6,235 bases of DNA from Gemmatimonadota bacterium (GTDB lineage Bacteria; Gemmatimonadota; Gemmatimonadetes; Longimicrobiales; Longimicrobiaceae), in assembly GCA_019240375.1 (NCBI GenBank), contig JAFAYN010000159.1, positions 1 through 6,235 of the forward strand. The letters are read 5' to 3'. Made by a program: the position numbers and the translations under genes. Below are positions 1 through 5,246 of the stretch, in pieces (position 1 is the first letter of the stretch; every line of letters starts with the position of its first letter). A model generated the notes under the pieces. That model saw only the letters and a program-made list of their open reading frames with translations, did no database searches and had not been told where the DNA came from.

Positions 1-1060
1 CCGCGTCGCCGTGCACCATCACCGCCAGCCCGTCCTCGGTGCTCAGCGTCGGCGGGCCGGGGCGGCGCGTCCAGTCCTGGGCAGCGCGCGTCATCCCCGC
101 CACCACCGGGTCCACGAACTCCAGGTGGCTCGGGTTGGGGGCCAGGGTGACGGTCACCTCGCGCCCGGCGATCTGCTTGGCGTCCCTCCACCCCAGGTGG
201 TACTTCACGTCCTGGGAAAGGTCCTCCACGTCCGAGTCCGTCGCGGGCGTCGTCTTCCGCCCCGCGAAGGCGGCCAGCATCATCGCGTACGGCTTCCCCA
301 GCACGTGGGTCAGCACGTTGAGGCGGCCGCGGTGCGCCATCCCGATCAGCACGTCCGAGCCGCTGCGCGCCGCCATCTCGTCGATGATCGCGTCCAGCAT
401 GGGGACGAGCAGGTCGGTCCCCTCGATCGAGAAGCGCTTCTGCCCGACGAACGCCTTGTGCAGGTAGCGCTCGAACCCTTCCACCTGCGACAGCCGGCGC
501 AGCAGGGCGCGGCGGCGCTCCGGGTCGAGCGGGGCGCGCAGGCTCCCGGACTCCACCCGGTCGCGCAGCCAGTTGCGCTCGCCCGGGTCCTGGATGTGGT
601 CGAACTCGAAACCGACCGTCCCGGAGTACAGCTCGCGGAGGCGGCGGATCGCCTCGGCGGCGTTGCTCGCGCCCTCGGCGACCGGCCCGCGCACCACCCG
701 GGTGGGGAGGCGCTCCAGGTCGGCCTCCGAGATCCCGTGGGTCTCCGGGAGGAGCGCCGGGTCCGGGTCGGCCGGGTCACCGATGGGGCTCAGGCGCGCG
801 GCGGTGTGCCCGCGCGCGCGGATCACCTCGCTCAGCTCGTGCGCCGCCACGATGGCGTCCAGGTCGGCGCCCGACGTGGGCGCGCCGGCCGCGGTCGCAC
901 CCGCGGCCGGCGCGGCGGGTGCCTCCGCCGCGGGCGGGGTGAAGGAGCGGAAGTAGGACTGCCAGCCCGCGTCCAGCGAGCCGGGGTCCTGGAGGTAGCG
1001 TTCGTAAAGGTCCAGCACGTACCCCGCGTTGGGGCCGGTGAACTCGCGAAGGTCAGCCAT
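1..1060 (-). CDS. sucA: 2-oxoglutarate dehydrogenase E1 component, N-terminal part (runs off left edge)
   Basis: Thiamine-diphosphate-dependent E1 subunit of the cytoplasmic 2-oxoglutarate dehydrogenase complex. It decarboxylates 2-oxoglutarate and passes the succinyl group to the E2 lipoyl domain in the TCA cycle. The first 353 codons are present and the rest lies beyond base 1. Residues 10-40 resemble the E1 N-terminal docking segment (NAGYVLDLYERYLQDP, then AGWQSYF). An Ala/Pro/Gly-rich linker follows at about 42-66. The catalytic core starts near 200 with VGQKRFSIEGTD (205-216), IGMAHRGRLNVL (239-250; the His is a known active-site position in this family), VKYHLG (285-290), NPSHLEFVDPVVAG (309-322) and HGDA at the edge. 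The ThDP-binding GD...NN part is outside the window. ATG 1060 is chosen because AGAGAG (1066-1071) lies 5 nt upstream. An in-frame ATG five codons earlier (1075) has no Shine-Dalgarno. It is transcribed divergently from the helicase. The family is certain; E2 and E3 are not visible here. Confidence 0.95.
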   Translation of the reverse strand, partial: MADLREFTGPNAGYVLDLYERYLQDPGSLDAGWQSYFRSFTPPAAEAPAAPAAGATAAGAPTSGADLDAIVAAHELSEVIRARGHTAARLSPIGDPADPDPALLPETHGISEADLERLPTRVVRGPVAEGASNAAEAIRRLRELYSGTVGFEFDHIQDPGERNWLRDRVESGSLRAPLDPERRRALLRRLSQVEGFERYLHKAFVGQKRFSIEGTDLLVPMLDAIIDEMAARSGSDVLIGMAHRGRLNVLTHVLGKPYAMMLAAFAGRKTTPATDSDVEDLSQDVKYHLGWRDAKQIAGREVTVTLAPNPSHLEFVDPVVAGMTRAAQDWTRRPGPPTLSTEDGLAVMVHGDA

Positions 1061-1113
1061 GGGCACTCTCTGCATGCGGTCGAGGGGCGATGGTCTCGCC
1101 CCCACGGGGTCCG

Positions 1114-1131
1114 CCGGCCGTATCCGGCCGG
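1114..1131 (-). other. GC-rich hairpin in the sucA leader
   Basis: CCGGCCG (1114-1120) and CGGCCGG (1125-1131) are perfect 7-bp inverted arms around a 4-nt loop (GATA on the sucA sense strand). The hairpin would lie 54-71 nt before the sucA start, inside its 5' leader if transcription begins near 1134. No T-run follows in the sucA direction, so it is not a terminator. Its role is unknown. Confidence 0.4.
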
Positions 1132-1133
1132 TT

Positions 1134-1152
1134 CCGGGTAATTGTAACCCGG
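1134..1152 (-). promoter_or_regulatory. Candidate sucA -10 box embedded in an inverted repeat
   Basis: On the minus strand TACAAT (1146 down to 1141) matches the sigma-70 -10 hexamer at 5 of 6 bases. It is enclosed by a perfect inverted repeat, CCGGGT (1134-1139) and ACCCGG (1147-1152), separated by 7 bases. A repressor or activator site over a -10 box would look like this. No good -35 lies 17 bases upstream (TGGCGG), so the promoter call rests on the -10 and the position, about 75 nt before the sucA ATG. An alternative -10 is TATAAG on the same strand (1198-1193). Confidence 0.3.
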
Positions 1153-1228
1153 GAAATAGCGTGCCGCCACCTGCGCCGCAGGGGCCGCACACCTTATACG
1201 CCACGCGGGCGTGGAGGGTCGCGGCGGG

Positions 1229-1246
1229 GCGCCTCCGGCGCCTCCG
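1229..1246. repeat. 9-bp tandem duplication
   Basis: GCGCCTCCG occurs twice back to back (1229-1237 and 1238-1246) in the GC-rich middle of the divergent intergenic region. It is exact but short, and may be simple replication slippage. Confidence 0.5.
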
Positions 1247-1288
1247 CGGCCCGCGGGTGGACGTCGAGTGGCGCGGCGGGCGCAGATG

Positions 1289-1297
1289 TGTTAAATT
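1289..1297 (+). promoter_or_regulatory. Candidate extended -10 promoter element for the helicase gene
   Basis: The only clearly AT-rich island of the intergenic region (about 1287-1318) contains TG-T-TAAATT, an extended -10 arrangement with 4 of 6 matches to TATAAT. No convincing -35 is present at 16-18 bases. If it is used, transcription would start near 1304 and give a leader of about 190 nt containing two stem-loops. This is a weak, pattern-based call. Confidence 0.25.
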
Positions 1298-1337
1298 ACA
1301 AAGCTTACGAGCGAAATCGCTTGTCCGGTGTTCCGCG

Positions 1338-1363
1338 CCCCTCCGCAGAGAAGCGAGGAGGGG
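1338..1363 (+). other. Stem-loop in the helicase leader
   Basis: CCCCTCC (1338-1344) pairs perfectly with GGAGGGG (1357-1363) across a 12-nt loop. The 3' arm contains a Shine-Dalgarno-like GGAGG, but no ATG or GTG follows at a usable distance, so it does not mark a start. A second small hairpin, GTCCA-CCGA-TGGAC (1387-1400), lies just downstream. Neither is followed by a T-run. Confidence 0.4.
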
Positions 1364-1485
1364 ATCGCACCTTTCCGAGCACCGGTGTCCACCGATGGAC
1401 GAAAACACGCGCGGCCCGCGAGACGCTGAATGCGCCGCGGCGCCGCCACTGCAAGCGGACCCGGATGGGAGAGCCCGGGCCAGCC

Positions 1486-1491
1486 AAGGAG
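1486..1491 (+). promoter_or_regulatory. Shine-Dalgarno of the helicase gene
   Basis: AAGGAG ends 4 nt before ATG 1496. It decides the start in favour of 1496 over the in-frame ATG at 1430, which has no Shine-Dalgarno and would add 22 residues unlike the family N-terminus. Confidence 0.85.
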
Positions 1492-1495
1492 AAGC

Positions 1496-2743
1496 ATGCG
1501 TTTCGATGAGATGGGCCTCGCGCCCGAAGTAGTGCAGGCGGTGAAGGAGCTGGGCTACGAACATCCGACCCCCATCCAGAGCATGGCGATCCCGATCGCC
1601 CTCGAGGGGAAGGACGTGCTGGGGAAGGCGCAGACGGGGACGGGGAAGACGGCGGCGTTCATGCTGCCGACGCTGCAGCGGCTGCGGGGGAAGGAAGGGC
1701 TGCGGGCGCTGGTGCTCTGCCCCACCCGTGAGCTGGCGATCCAGGTGTACGAGTCGGGGCGCGACTACGCCCGCGGCTCCGAGCTGTTCGTGGGCGTGCT
1801 GTACGGCGGGACGTCGGTGGAAAAGGACCTGCGCGGCCTCCGCGCCGGCTACGACGTGCTGGTCGCCACGCCGGGGCGCCTGATCGACCACCTGGAGCGC
1901 GGCAACGTGGACCTGTCGCAGCTCGAGGTGCTGGTGCTGGACGAGGCCGACCGGATGCTGGACATGGGCTTCCGCCCGCAGATCAACGAGGTCATCCGCC
2001 GCTGCCCCAAGGTGCGGCAGACGCTCTTCTTCTCGGCGACCATGCCCAACGACGTGAAGTCGCTGGCGTACGACATCCTCCGCGACCCGGTCACGGTGGA
2101 GGCGGCCCCGCAGAAGACCACCGCCGATGGGGTGGACCAGTTCGTCTACCCGGTGCAGGAGAGCAAGAAGACGGAGCTGCTGATCAAGCTTCTCCAGCGG
2201 CCGGGGATGGACTCGGTGCTCGTCTTCACCCGCACCAAGTTCGGCGCCGACCGGGTTTCCGGGCAGCTGGGCCGGGCGGGAATCAAGGTGGAGGTGATGC
2301 ACGGCGACCGGAACATGCAGCAGCGCGTCCGGGCGCTGGACGCCTTCCGCGACGGCGAGGTCCAGGTGCTGGTCGCCACCGACGTGGCGCAGCGCGGGCT
2401 GGACGTGGAAGGGATCTCGCACGTGATCAACTACGACGCCCCGCAGGACCCCGAGGGGTACGTGCACCGCGTCGGGCGGACGGCGCGCGCCGGCGCCAAG
2501 GGCGAGGCGATCACCTTCATGTCCGGCGGCGAGATGGGCGACGTGCGGGCGGTGGAGTTCCTGCTCGGCTATCGCCTCCCGCGGGTGGAGCTTCCCGGCT
2601 TCGGCTTCGGGAGCGCGACCGAGGAAACCATCTACACCCCCGAGCTCAAGCAGCCCCGTGGCAAGCGCTCGGGGCGGATGGGTGCCCGCTCCGGCGCGGC
2701 GCTCACGCCGGAACAGCTCCAGGAGCTGCTCAACGTAAGCTGA
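1496..2743 (+). CDS. rhlE: DEAD-box ATP-dependent RNA helicase, RhlE-like
   Basis: A 415-residue cytoplasmic RNA helicase of superfamily 2 that uses ATP to unwind short RNA duplexes or remodel RNA-protein complexes (ribosome assembly, mRNA decay, cold adaptation in relatives). All motifs are present in order: F3 and Q motif HPTPIQ (Q28), motif I AQTGTGKT (45-52), Ia PTRELA (76-81), GG (104-105), Ib TPGR (125-128), II DEAD (149-152), III SAT (180-182), IV VLVFTRTK (241-248), V ATDVAQRGLD (294-303) and VI HRVGRTAR (324-331). The N-terminal FDEMGL and the TRTKFGAD...MHGDR segment point to the RhlE subfamily, though orthology to E. coli RhlE is not proven. Motif V reads QRGLD instead of the usual ARGLD. 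The C-terminal tail (about 372-415) is short, with a basic patch KQPRGKRSGRMGAR and a final helix TPEQLQELL. It is a single-gene unit with its own terminator. Confidence 0.95.
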   Translation: MRFDEMGLAPEVVQAVKELGYEHPTPIQSMAIPIALEGKDVLGKAQTGTGKTAAFMLPTLQRLRGKEGLRALVLCPTRELAIQVYESGRDYARGSELFVGVLYGGTSVEKDLRGLRAGYDVLVATPGRLIDHLERGNVDLSQLEVLVLDEADRMLDMGFRPQINEVIRRCPKVRQTLFFSATMPNDVKSLAYDILRDPVTVEAAPQKTTADGVDQFVYPVQESKKTELLIKLLQRPGMDSVLVFTRTKFGADRVSGQLGRAGIKVEVMHGDRNMQQRVRALDAFRDGEVQVLVATDVAQRGLDVEGISHVINYDAPQDPEGYVHRVGRTARAGAKGEAITFMSGGEMGDVRAVEFLLGYRLPRVELPGFGFGSATEETIYTPELKQPRGKRSGRMGARSGAALTPEQLQELLNVS

Positions 2744-2778
2744 GGCGGGCGGCCCCGGCCGCTCGCTCCTGAAAGAAG

Positions 2779-2815
2779 AAAAGGGCCGGTCCTCTCGCGG
2801 GGACCGGCCCTTTTT
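2779..2815 (+). terminator. Rho-independent terminator of the helicase gene
   Basis: A perfect 14-bp stem: AAAAGGGCCGGTCC (2779-2792) pairs with GGACCGGCCCTTTT (2801-2814) around the 8-nt loop TCTCGCGG, and the stem runs into TTTTT (2811-2815). It begins 35 nt after the helicase stop, so it ends that transcript and insulates the downstream gene pair. The A-rich 5' flank (GAAAGAAGAAAA) gives a T-rich tract on the other strand, but no minus-strand gene converges here. Confidence 0.92.
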
Positions 2816-2832
2816 CGCGCCCGCTCGCTCCG

Positions 2833-2860
2833 TTGCCAAACACGCCGCCGGCGGTATCTT
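2833..2860 (+). promoter_or_regulatory. Candidate sigma-70-type promoter for the Omp85/TamB-like pair
   Basis: TTGCCA (2833-2838, 5 of 6 to TTGACA) and TATCTT (2855-2860, 4 of 6 to TATAAT) are separated by 16 bases. They sit just after the helicase terminator and ahead of the next coding region. Transcription would start near 2867, giving a leader of about 210 nt before ATG 3078. The pairing and position are good; activity is inferred. Confidence 0.5.
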
Positions 2861-2891
2861 CCCCACCCATGGGGCTGGCACGCCGGATGCA

Positions 2892-2910
2892 CGAGGAAAC
2901 GTGTTCCTCG
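2892..2910. promoter_or_regulatory. Perfect dyad, possible operator or leader hairpin
   Basis: CGAGGAA (2892-2898) and TTCCTCG (2904-2910) are perfect 7-bp inverted arms around ACGTG. The dyad lies about 25-43 bp downstream of the predicted transcription start. That position would suit a repressor site or an RNA hairpin. There is no direct evidence for either. Confidence 0.35.
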
Positions 2911-3033
2911 CACGCAGTTCGCATCCGTCCCATCGCGCGATGAACAACCGGGGCCGCGCCCGTGTACCTCCGGCGCGGTCCGGGCTCGCGAGCGTCCGTT
3001 CGCGAAGATCCGTCCGAAAGACCGTTCCGTCGC

Positions 3034-3057
3034 CGGGGGAGCCTGCCGGTTCCCCCG
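3034..3057 (+). other. GC-rich hairpin just upstream of the Omp85 start
   Basis: CGGGGGA (3034-3040) pairs with TCCCCCG (3051-3057) over a 10-nt loop, ending 20 nt before ATG 3078. Only TTT follows, too weak for an intrinsic terminator. It occupies the region next to the ribosome landing site, where no Shine-Dalgarno is seen, so an effect on translation is possible. Confidence 0.4.
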
Positions 3058-3077
3058 TTTCACGCGTTCCGACTTGC

Positions 3078-5246
3078 ATGCGACACCGTCCTGATCACCC
3101 TTCCCTGGCGGCGGTCCGCCGGCTCGCGCGCCTGGTCGCGGGCTGCCTGGCGCTCACGCTCGCCGCGTGCGTGCAGCAGGGACCGAAGACGGGTCCGCTC
3201 GCGGGCTTCGCCGAGTTCCAGGGGAGGGAGGTCCGGCGCGTCGACTTCGAGGGGAAGCTGGTGGTCCCCCGCGACACGCTACGGCTGACCATCGCCACCC
3301 AGGCCACGAGCTGCCGGCTCCTCCTCCTCCCGGTCTGCCCCTTCGGGCTCGGGCGGACCCGCCACACGCTCGACGTCGCCGAGCTTTCCCGCGACGTGGC
3401 CCGCATCCAGCTCGAGCACCGCGACCGCGGCTACTACGGGACGCAGGTGACCCCGGACGTGGAGGCCGCGGGCGACGGGGTGGACGTCCGCTTCACCATC
3501 GTCCCCGGCCACCTGGTGAAGGTGCGCTCGCTGGAGGTGACCGGAACCGAGGGGATCCTCACCGCCGACCAGGCGACCCGGGCGATCCCCCTCAGGGTCG
3601 GCGACCCCTTCCGGCGCATCGGCTTCCTGGCCGCCGCCGACACCGTGCGGGGGCGGCTCCTGGACCAGGGCTACGCGTACGCGCAGGTGCTCCGCAACTA
3701 CTCGCTGGACACCATCGCCGACTTCGCGGACGTGAGCTACGCCGCGGTCCCCGGGCCGGTGGTGCGCGTGGACACCATCGTCGTCCTGGGCGCGAGCCGG
3801 CTGGGGGAGACCACCACCCGCCGGGAGCTGACCTTCACCCAGGGGAGCCTCCTCAAGGCTTCGGAGCTGAACCGGAGCCAGCGCAACCTGTACGGGCTGC
3901 AGATGGTCAGCTTCGCCACGGTGGAGCTGGCCCCCGACTCGCTGCAGGTCAACCCCGACAGCGCCAGCGCCACTGTGCTGGTGCGGGTGGTGGAGGCGCC
4001 GCAGTACCTGGCCGAGGTGTCCGGCGGGTACGGCACCATCGACTGCCTGCGCACCACGGCCCGCCGCCTGGACCGCAACTTCCTCGGGGGCGGGCGCACC
4101 CTGGAGATCTCGGCCTCCGCCTCTAAGATCGGGGCGGGCCCGCCGCTGGACGGAGGGCTGCAGAACAACCTGTGCCGGGCGCTGCAGAGCGACACGCTGG
4201 GGAACGTGCTGAACTACCGGGCCGCGGCCGACTTCGTGCAGCCGCGCCTCTTCGGGACGCACACCAGCACGGCGCTCAGCGTGTTCACCGAGCGCGTCTC
4301 CGAGTTCCAGATCTACCGCCGCAACGCCACCGGCGGCCGCGCCTCGGTGCTCCGCGAGATCGCCCCACAGACGCTGGCGAGCGCCGCGCTCAACGTGTCG
4401 CGCGGCCGTACCGTGGCCGAGCCGATCTACTTCTGCGTGGGGCTGGAGATCTGCCGCACCGAGGCGATCGACACCCTGCGGCGGAGCCGCTGGTCCAACT
4501 TCGCCACCCTGTCGCTGGTCCGCGACCGCACCGGCTCCGACGTGTACCCGACGCACGGCTACCAGGTGCGGGGATCGGTGGACTGGGCCACCATGCTGCT
4601 GGGGTCCGACGACCGCTTCCTGCGCCTGCTGACCGACGCCAGCGCCTACCGGCAGCTCCGGCCCGGGTGGGTGCTCGCCGGACGGGTGCAGGGGGGGACC
4701 TTCCTGCACGGGGGGCTCGGGTCGGAAGGGTACATCCCCCCGGAGCGGAGGTTCTACGCGGGCGGGCCGAACAGCGTGCGCGGCTTCCGGCGCAACGGGC
4801 TGGGTCCGGCCGTGTACGTGGCGGTGCCGAAGCTCAAGGTGGACACGGTGAAGGCGCCCGACGACACGGTGGACATCCGGCCTTCGGCCGTGGGCGGGAC
4901 GCGGATCGCGCTGGGCTCGCTGGAGCTGCGCGCCCCCTCGCCGGTGCTGCGCGGGAACCTGCAGCTCGCCGCCTTCGTGGACGCGGCCCGGGTGTGGGGG
5001 AGCAAGCTCGACACGCTGATCCACAGCCCCCCGGTGCGCTTCACCCCGGGGCTCGGGGTCCGCCTGCTGACGCCGGTGGGACCGATCCGCGTGGACGCGG
5101 CGTACAACCCCTACGCGGGGGAGGTGGGCCCGCTGTACGGCTTCGACGAGGAGCGCCAGCTGGTGCTCAAGCAGCGCCGGTACGACCCGGGGAACCAGTT
5201 CGTCAGCAGGATCCAGCTCTACATCGCGGTGGGACAGGCATTCTGA
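3078..5246 (+). CDS. TamA-like Omp85 outer-membrane protein with lipoprotein signal (TamL-like)
   Basis: A 722-residue Omp85-superfamily protein, probably the outer-membrane half of a translocation and assembly module. The N-terminus is a lipoprotein signal peptide: basic RR (14-15), a hydrophobic run, and lipobox LAAC with Cys31. The +2 residue is Val, not Asp, which suits outer-membrane delivery. Three POTRA-like domains follow at about 52-145, 148-226 and 229-307; BamA usually has five and TamA three. The barrel spans about 308-722, with the conserved GGPNSVRGF (562-570, the L6 VRGF motif), ALGSLELRAP (611-620), FVDAARVW (633-640) and a C-terminal Phe (beta-signal). Apart from Cys23 and Cys31, the cysteines fall in three close pairs (79/87, 323/366, 453/459), possible disulfides. 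ATG 3078 is chosen because it directly precedes the signal peptide; no Shine-Dalgarno is visible. It is coupled to the TamB-like gene by TGATG. A divergent BamA is the main alternative. Confidence 0.9.
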   Translation: MRHRPDHPSLAAVRRLARLVAGCLALTLAACVQQGPKTGPLAGFAEFQGREVRRVDFEGKLVVPRDTLRLTIATQATSCRLLLLPVCPFGLGRTRHTLDVAELSRDVARIQLEHRDRGYYGTQVTPDVEAAGDGVDVRFTIVPGHLVKVRSLEVTGTEGILTADQATRAIPLRVGDPFRRIGFLAAADTVRGRLLDQGYAYAQVLRNYSLDTIADFADVSYAAVPGPVVRVDTIVVLGASRLGETTTRRELTFTQGSLLKASELNRSQRNLYGLQMVSFATVELAPDSLQVNPDSASATVLVRVVEAPQYLAEVSGGYGTIDCLRTTARRLDRNFLGGGRTLEISASASKIGAGPPLDGGLQNNLCRALQSDTLGNVLNYRAAADFVQPRLFGTHTSTALSVFTERVSEFQIYRRNATGGRASVLREIAPQTLASAALNVSRGRTVAEPIYFCVGLEICRTEAIDTLRRSRWSNFATLSLVRDRTGSDVYPTHGYQVRGSVDWATMLLGSDDRFLRLLTDASAYRQLRPGWVLAGRVQGGTFLHGGLGSEGYIPPERRFYAGGPNSVRGFRRNGLGPAVYVAVPKLKVDTVKAPDDTVDIRPSAVGGTRIALGSLELRAPSPVLRGNLQLAAFVDAARVWGSKLDTLIHSPPVRFTPGLGVRLLTPVGPIRVDAAYNPYAGEVGPLYGFDEERQLVLKQRRYDPGNQFVSRIQLYIAVGQAF
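4691..4730 (+). other. G-tract cluster inside the Omp85 barrel coding region
   Basis: Runs of 7 G (4691-4697) and 6 G (4710-4715) are followed by GGG at 4719-4721 and 4728-4730. They encode Gly-rich barrel sequence (QGGTFLHGGLG). One 12-nt loop exceeds the usual quadruplex rule. In DNA this GC-rich such runs can arise by codon bias alone. Confidence 0.4.

Larger units (their letters stand above)
1061..1495. other. Divergent intergenic region between sucA and the helicase gene
   Basis: This 435-bp stretch holds no convincing gene. It must carry the promoters of both flanking divergent genes. On the sucA side I see a GC-rich hairpin (1114-1131) and a dyad around a TACAAT box (1134-1152). The middle is low-complexity and GC-rich, with a short dyad CCACGC-GG-GCGTGG (1201-1214) and a 9-bp tandem duplication (1229-1246). 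On the helicase side there is an AT-rich island (about 1287-1318), a 7-bp stem with a 12-nt loop (1338-1363) and a small stem-loop GTCCA-CCGA-TGGAC (1387-1400). Open frames crossing it have no Shine-Dalgarno and no recognisable protein content. Confidence 0.6.
2861..3077 (+). other. Leader region of the Omp85 gene
   Basis: About 215 bp lie between the candidate promoter and ATG 3078, with no recognisable protein product. They hold a dyad (2892-2910), a GC-rich hairpin (3034-3057) and a 24-codon open frame (2869-2943) whose ATG falls almost at the predicted transcription start and whose TGA overlaps an ATG in frame with the Omp85 gene (ATGA, 2940-2943). No Shine-Dalgarno precedes ATG 3078. The Omp85 frame stays open upstream to a GTG at 2901, but those extra residues are Arg/Pro/Ser-rich and precede the obvious signal peptide, so I treat them as untranslated. 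Confidence 0.45.

Noticed and set aside
11..1141. Long plus-strand open frame of 376 codons across the sucA region
   Set aside because: It is the antisense shadow of sucA. Its product is His/Arg/Gly-rich low complexity with no domain, while the minus strand encodes an unmistakable E1 sequence.
1171..1214. Small dyads CTGCG-C-CGCAG (1171-1181) and CCACGC-GG-GCGTGG (1201-1214)
   Set aside because: Short arms with 1-2 base spacers in GC-rich DNA. They are likely chance and have no link to a promoter or T-run.
1430..1495. N-terminal extension of the helicase from ATG 1430
   Set aside because: No ribosome-binding site at 1430, while AAGGAG stands 4 nt before ATG 1496, where the family-typical MRFDEMGL begins.
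1395..1532. Possible 45-codon gene (starting MDENTRGPRDAE) just before the helicase
   Set aside because: No Shine-Dalgarno, 37 bases of overlap with the helicase start in another frame, and no recognisable features.
2901..3077. N-terminal extension of the Omp85 protein from GTG 2901 or ATG 2940
   Set aside because: It would put 46-59 Arg/Pro/Ser-rich residues ahead of a normal-looking lipoprotein signal peptide. Kept only as a low-probability alternative linked to the leader ORF.
3141..3146. Earlier lipobox-like VAGC with Cys23 in the Omp85 signal peptide
   Set aside because: The hydrophobic stretch before it is too short after the basic residues. Cys31 in LAAC has a proper hydrophobic core in front.
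3279..5024. 581-codon minus-strand open frame opposite the Omp85 gene
   Set aside because: Antisense frames stay open because of strong GC bias at third positions. The product is Arg/Gly/Val/His-rich without motifs, and the plus strand has POTRA and barrel signatures throughout.
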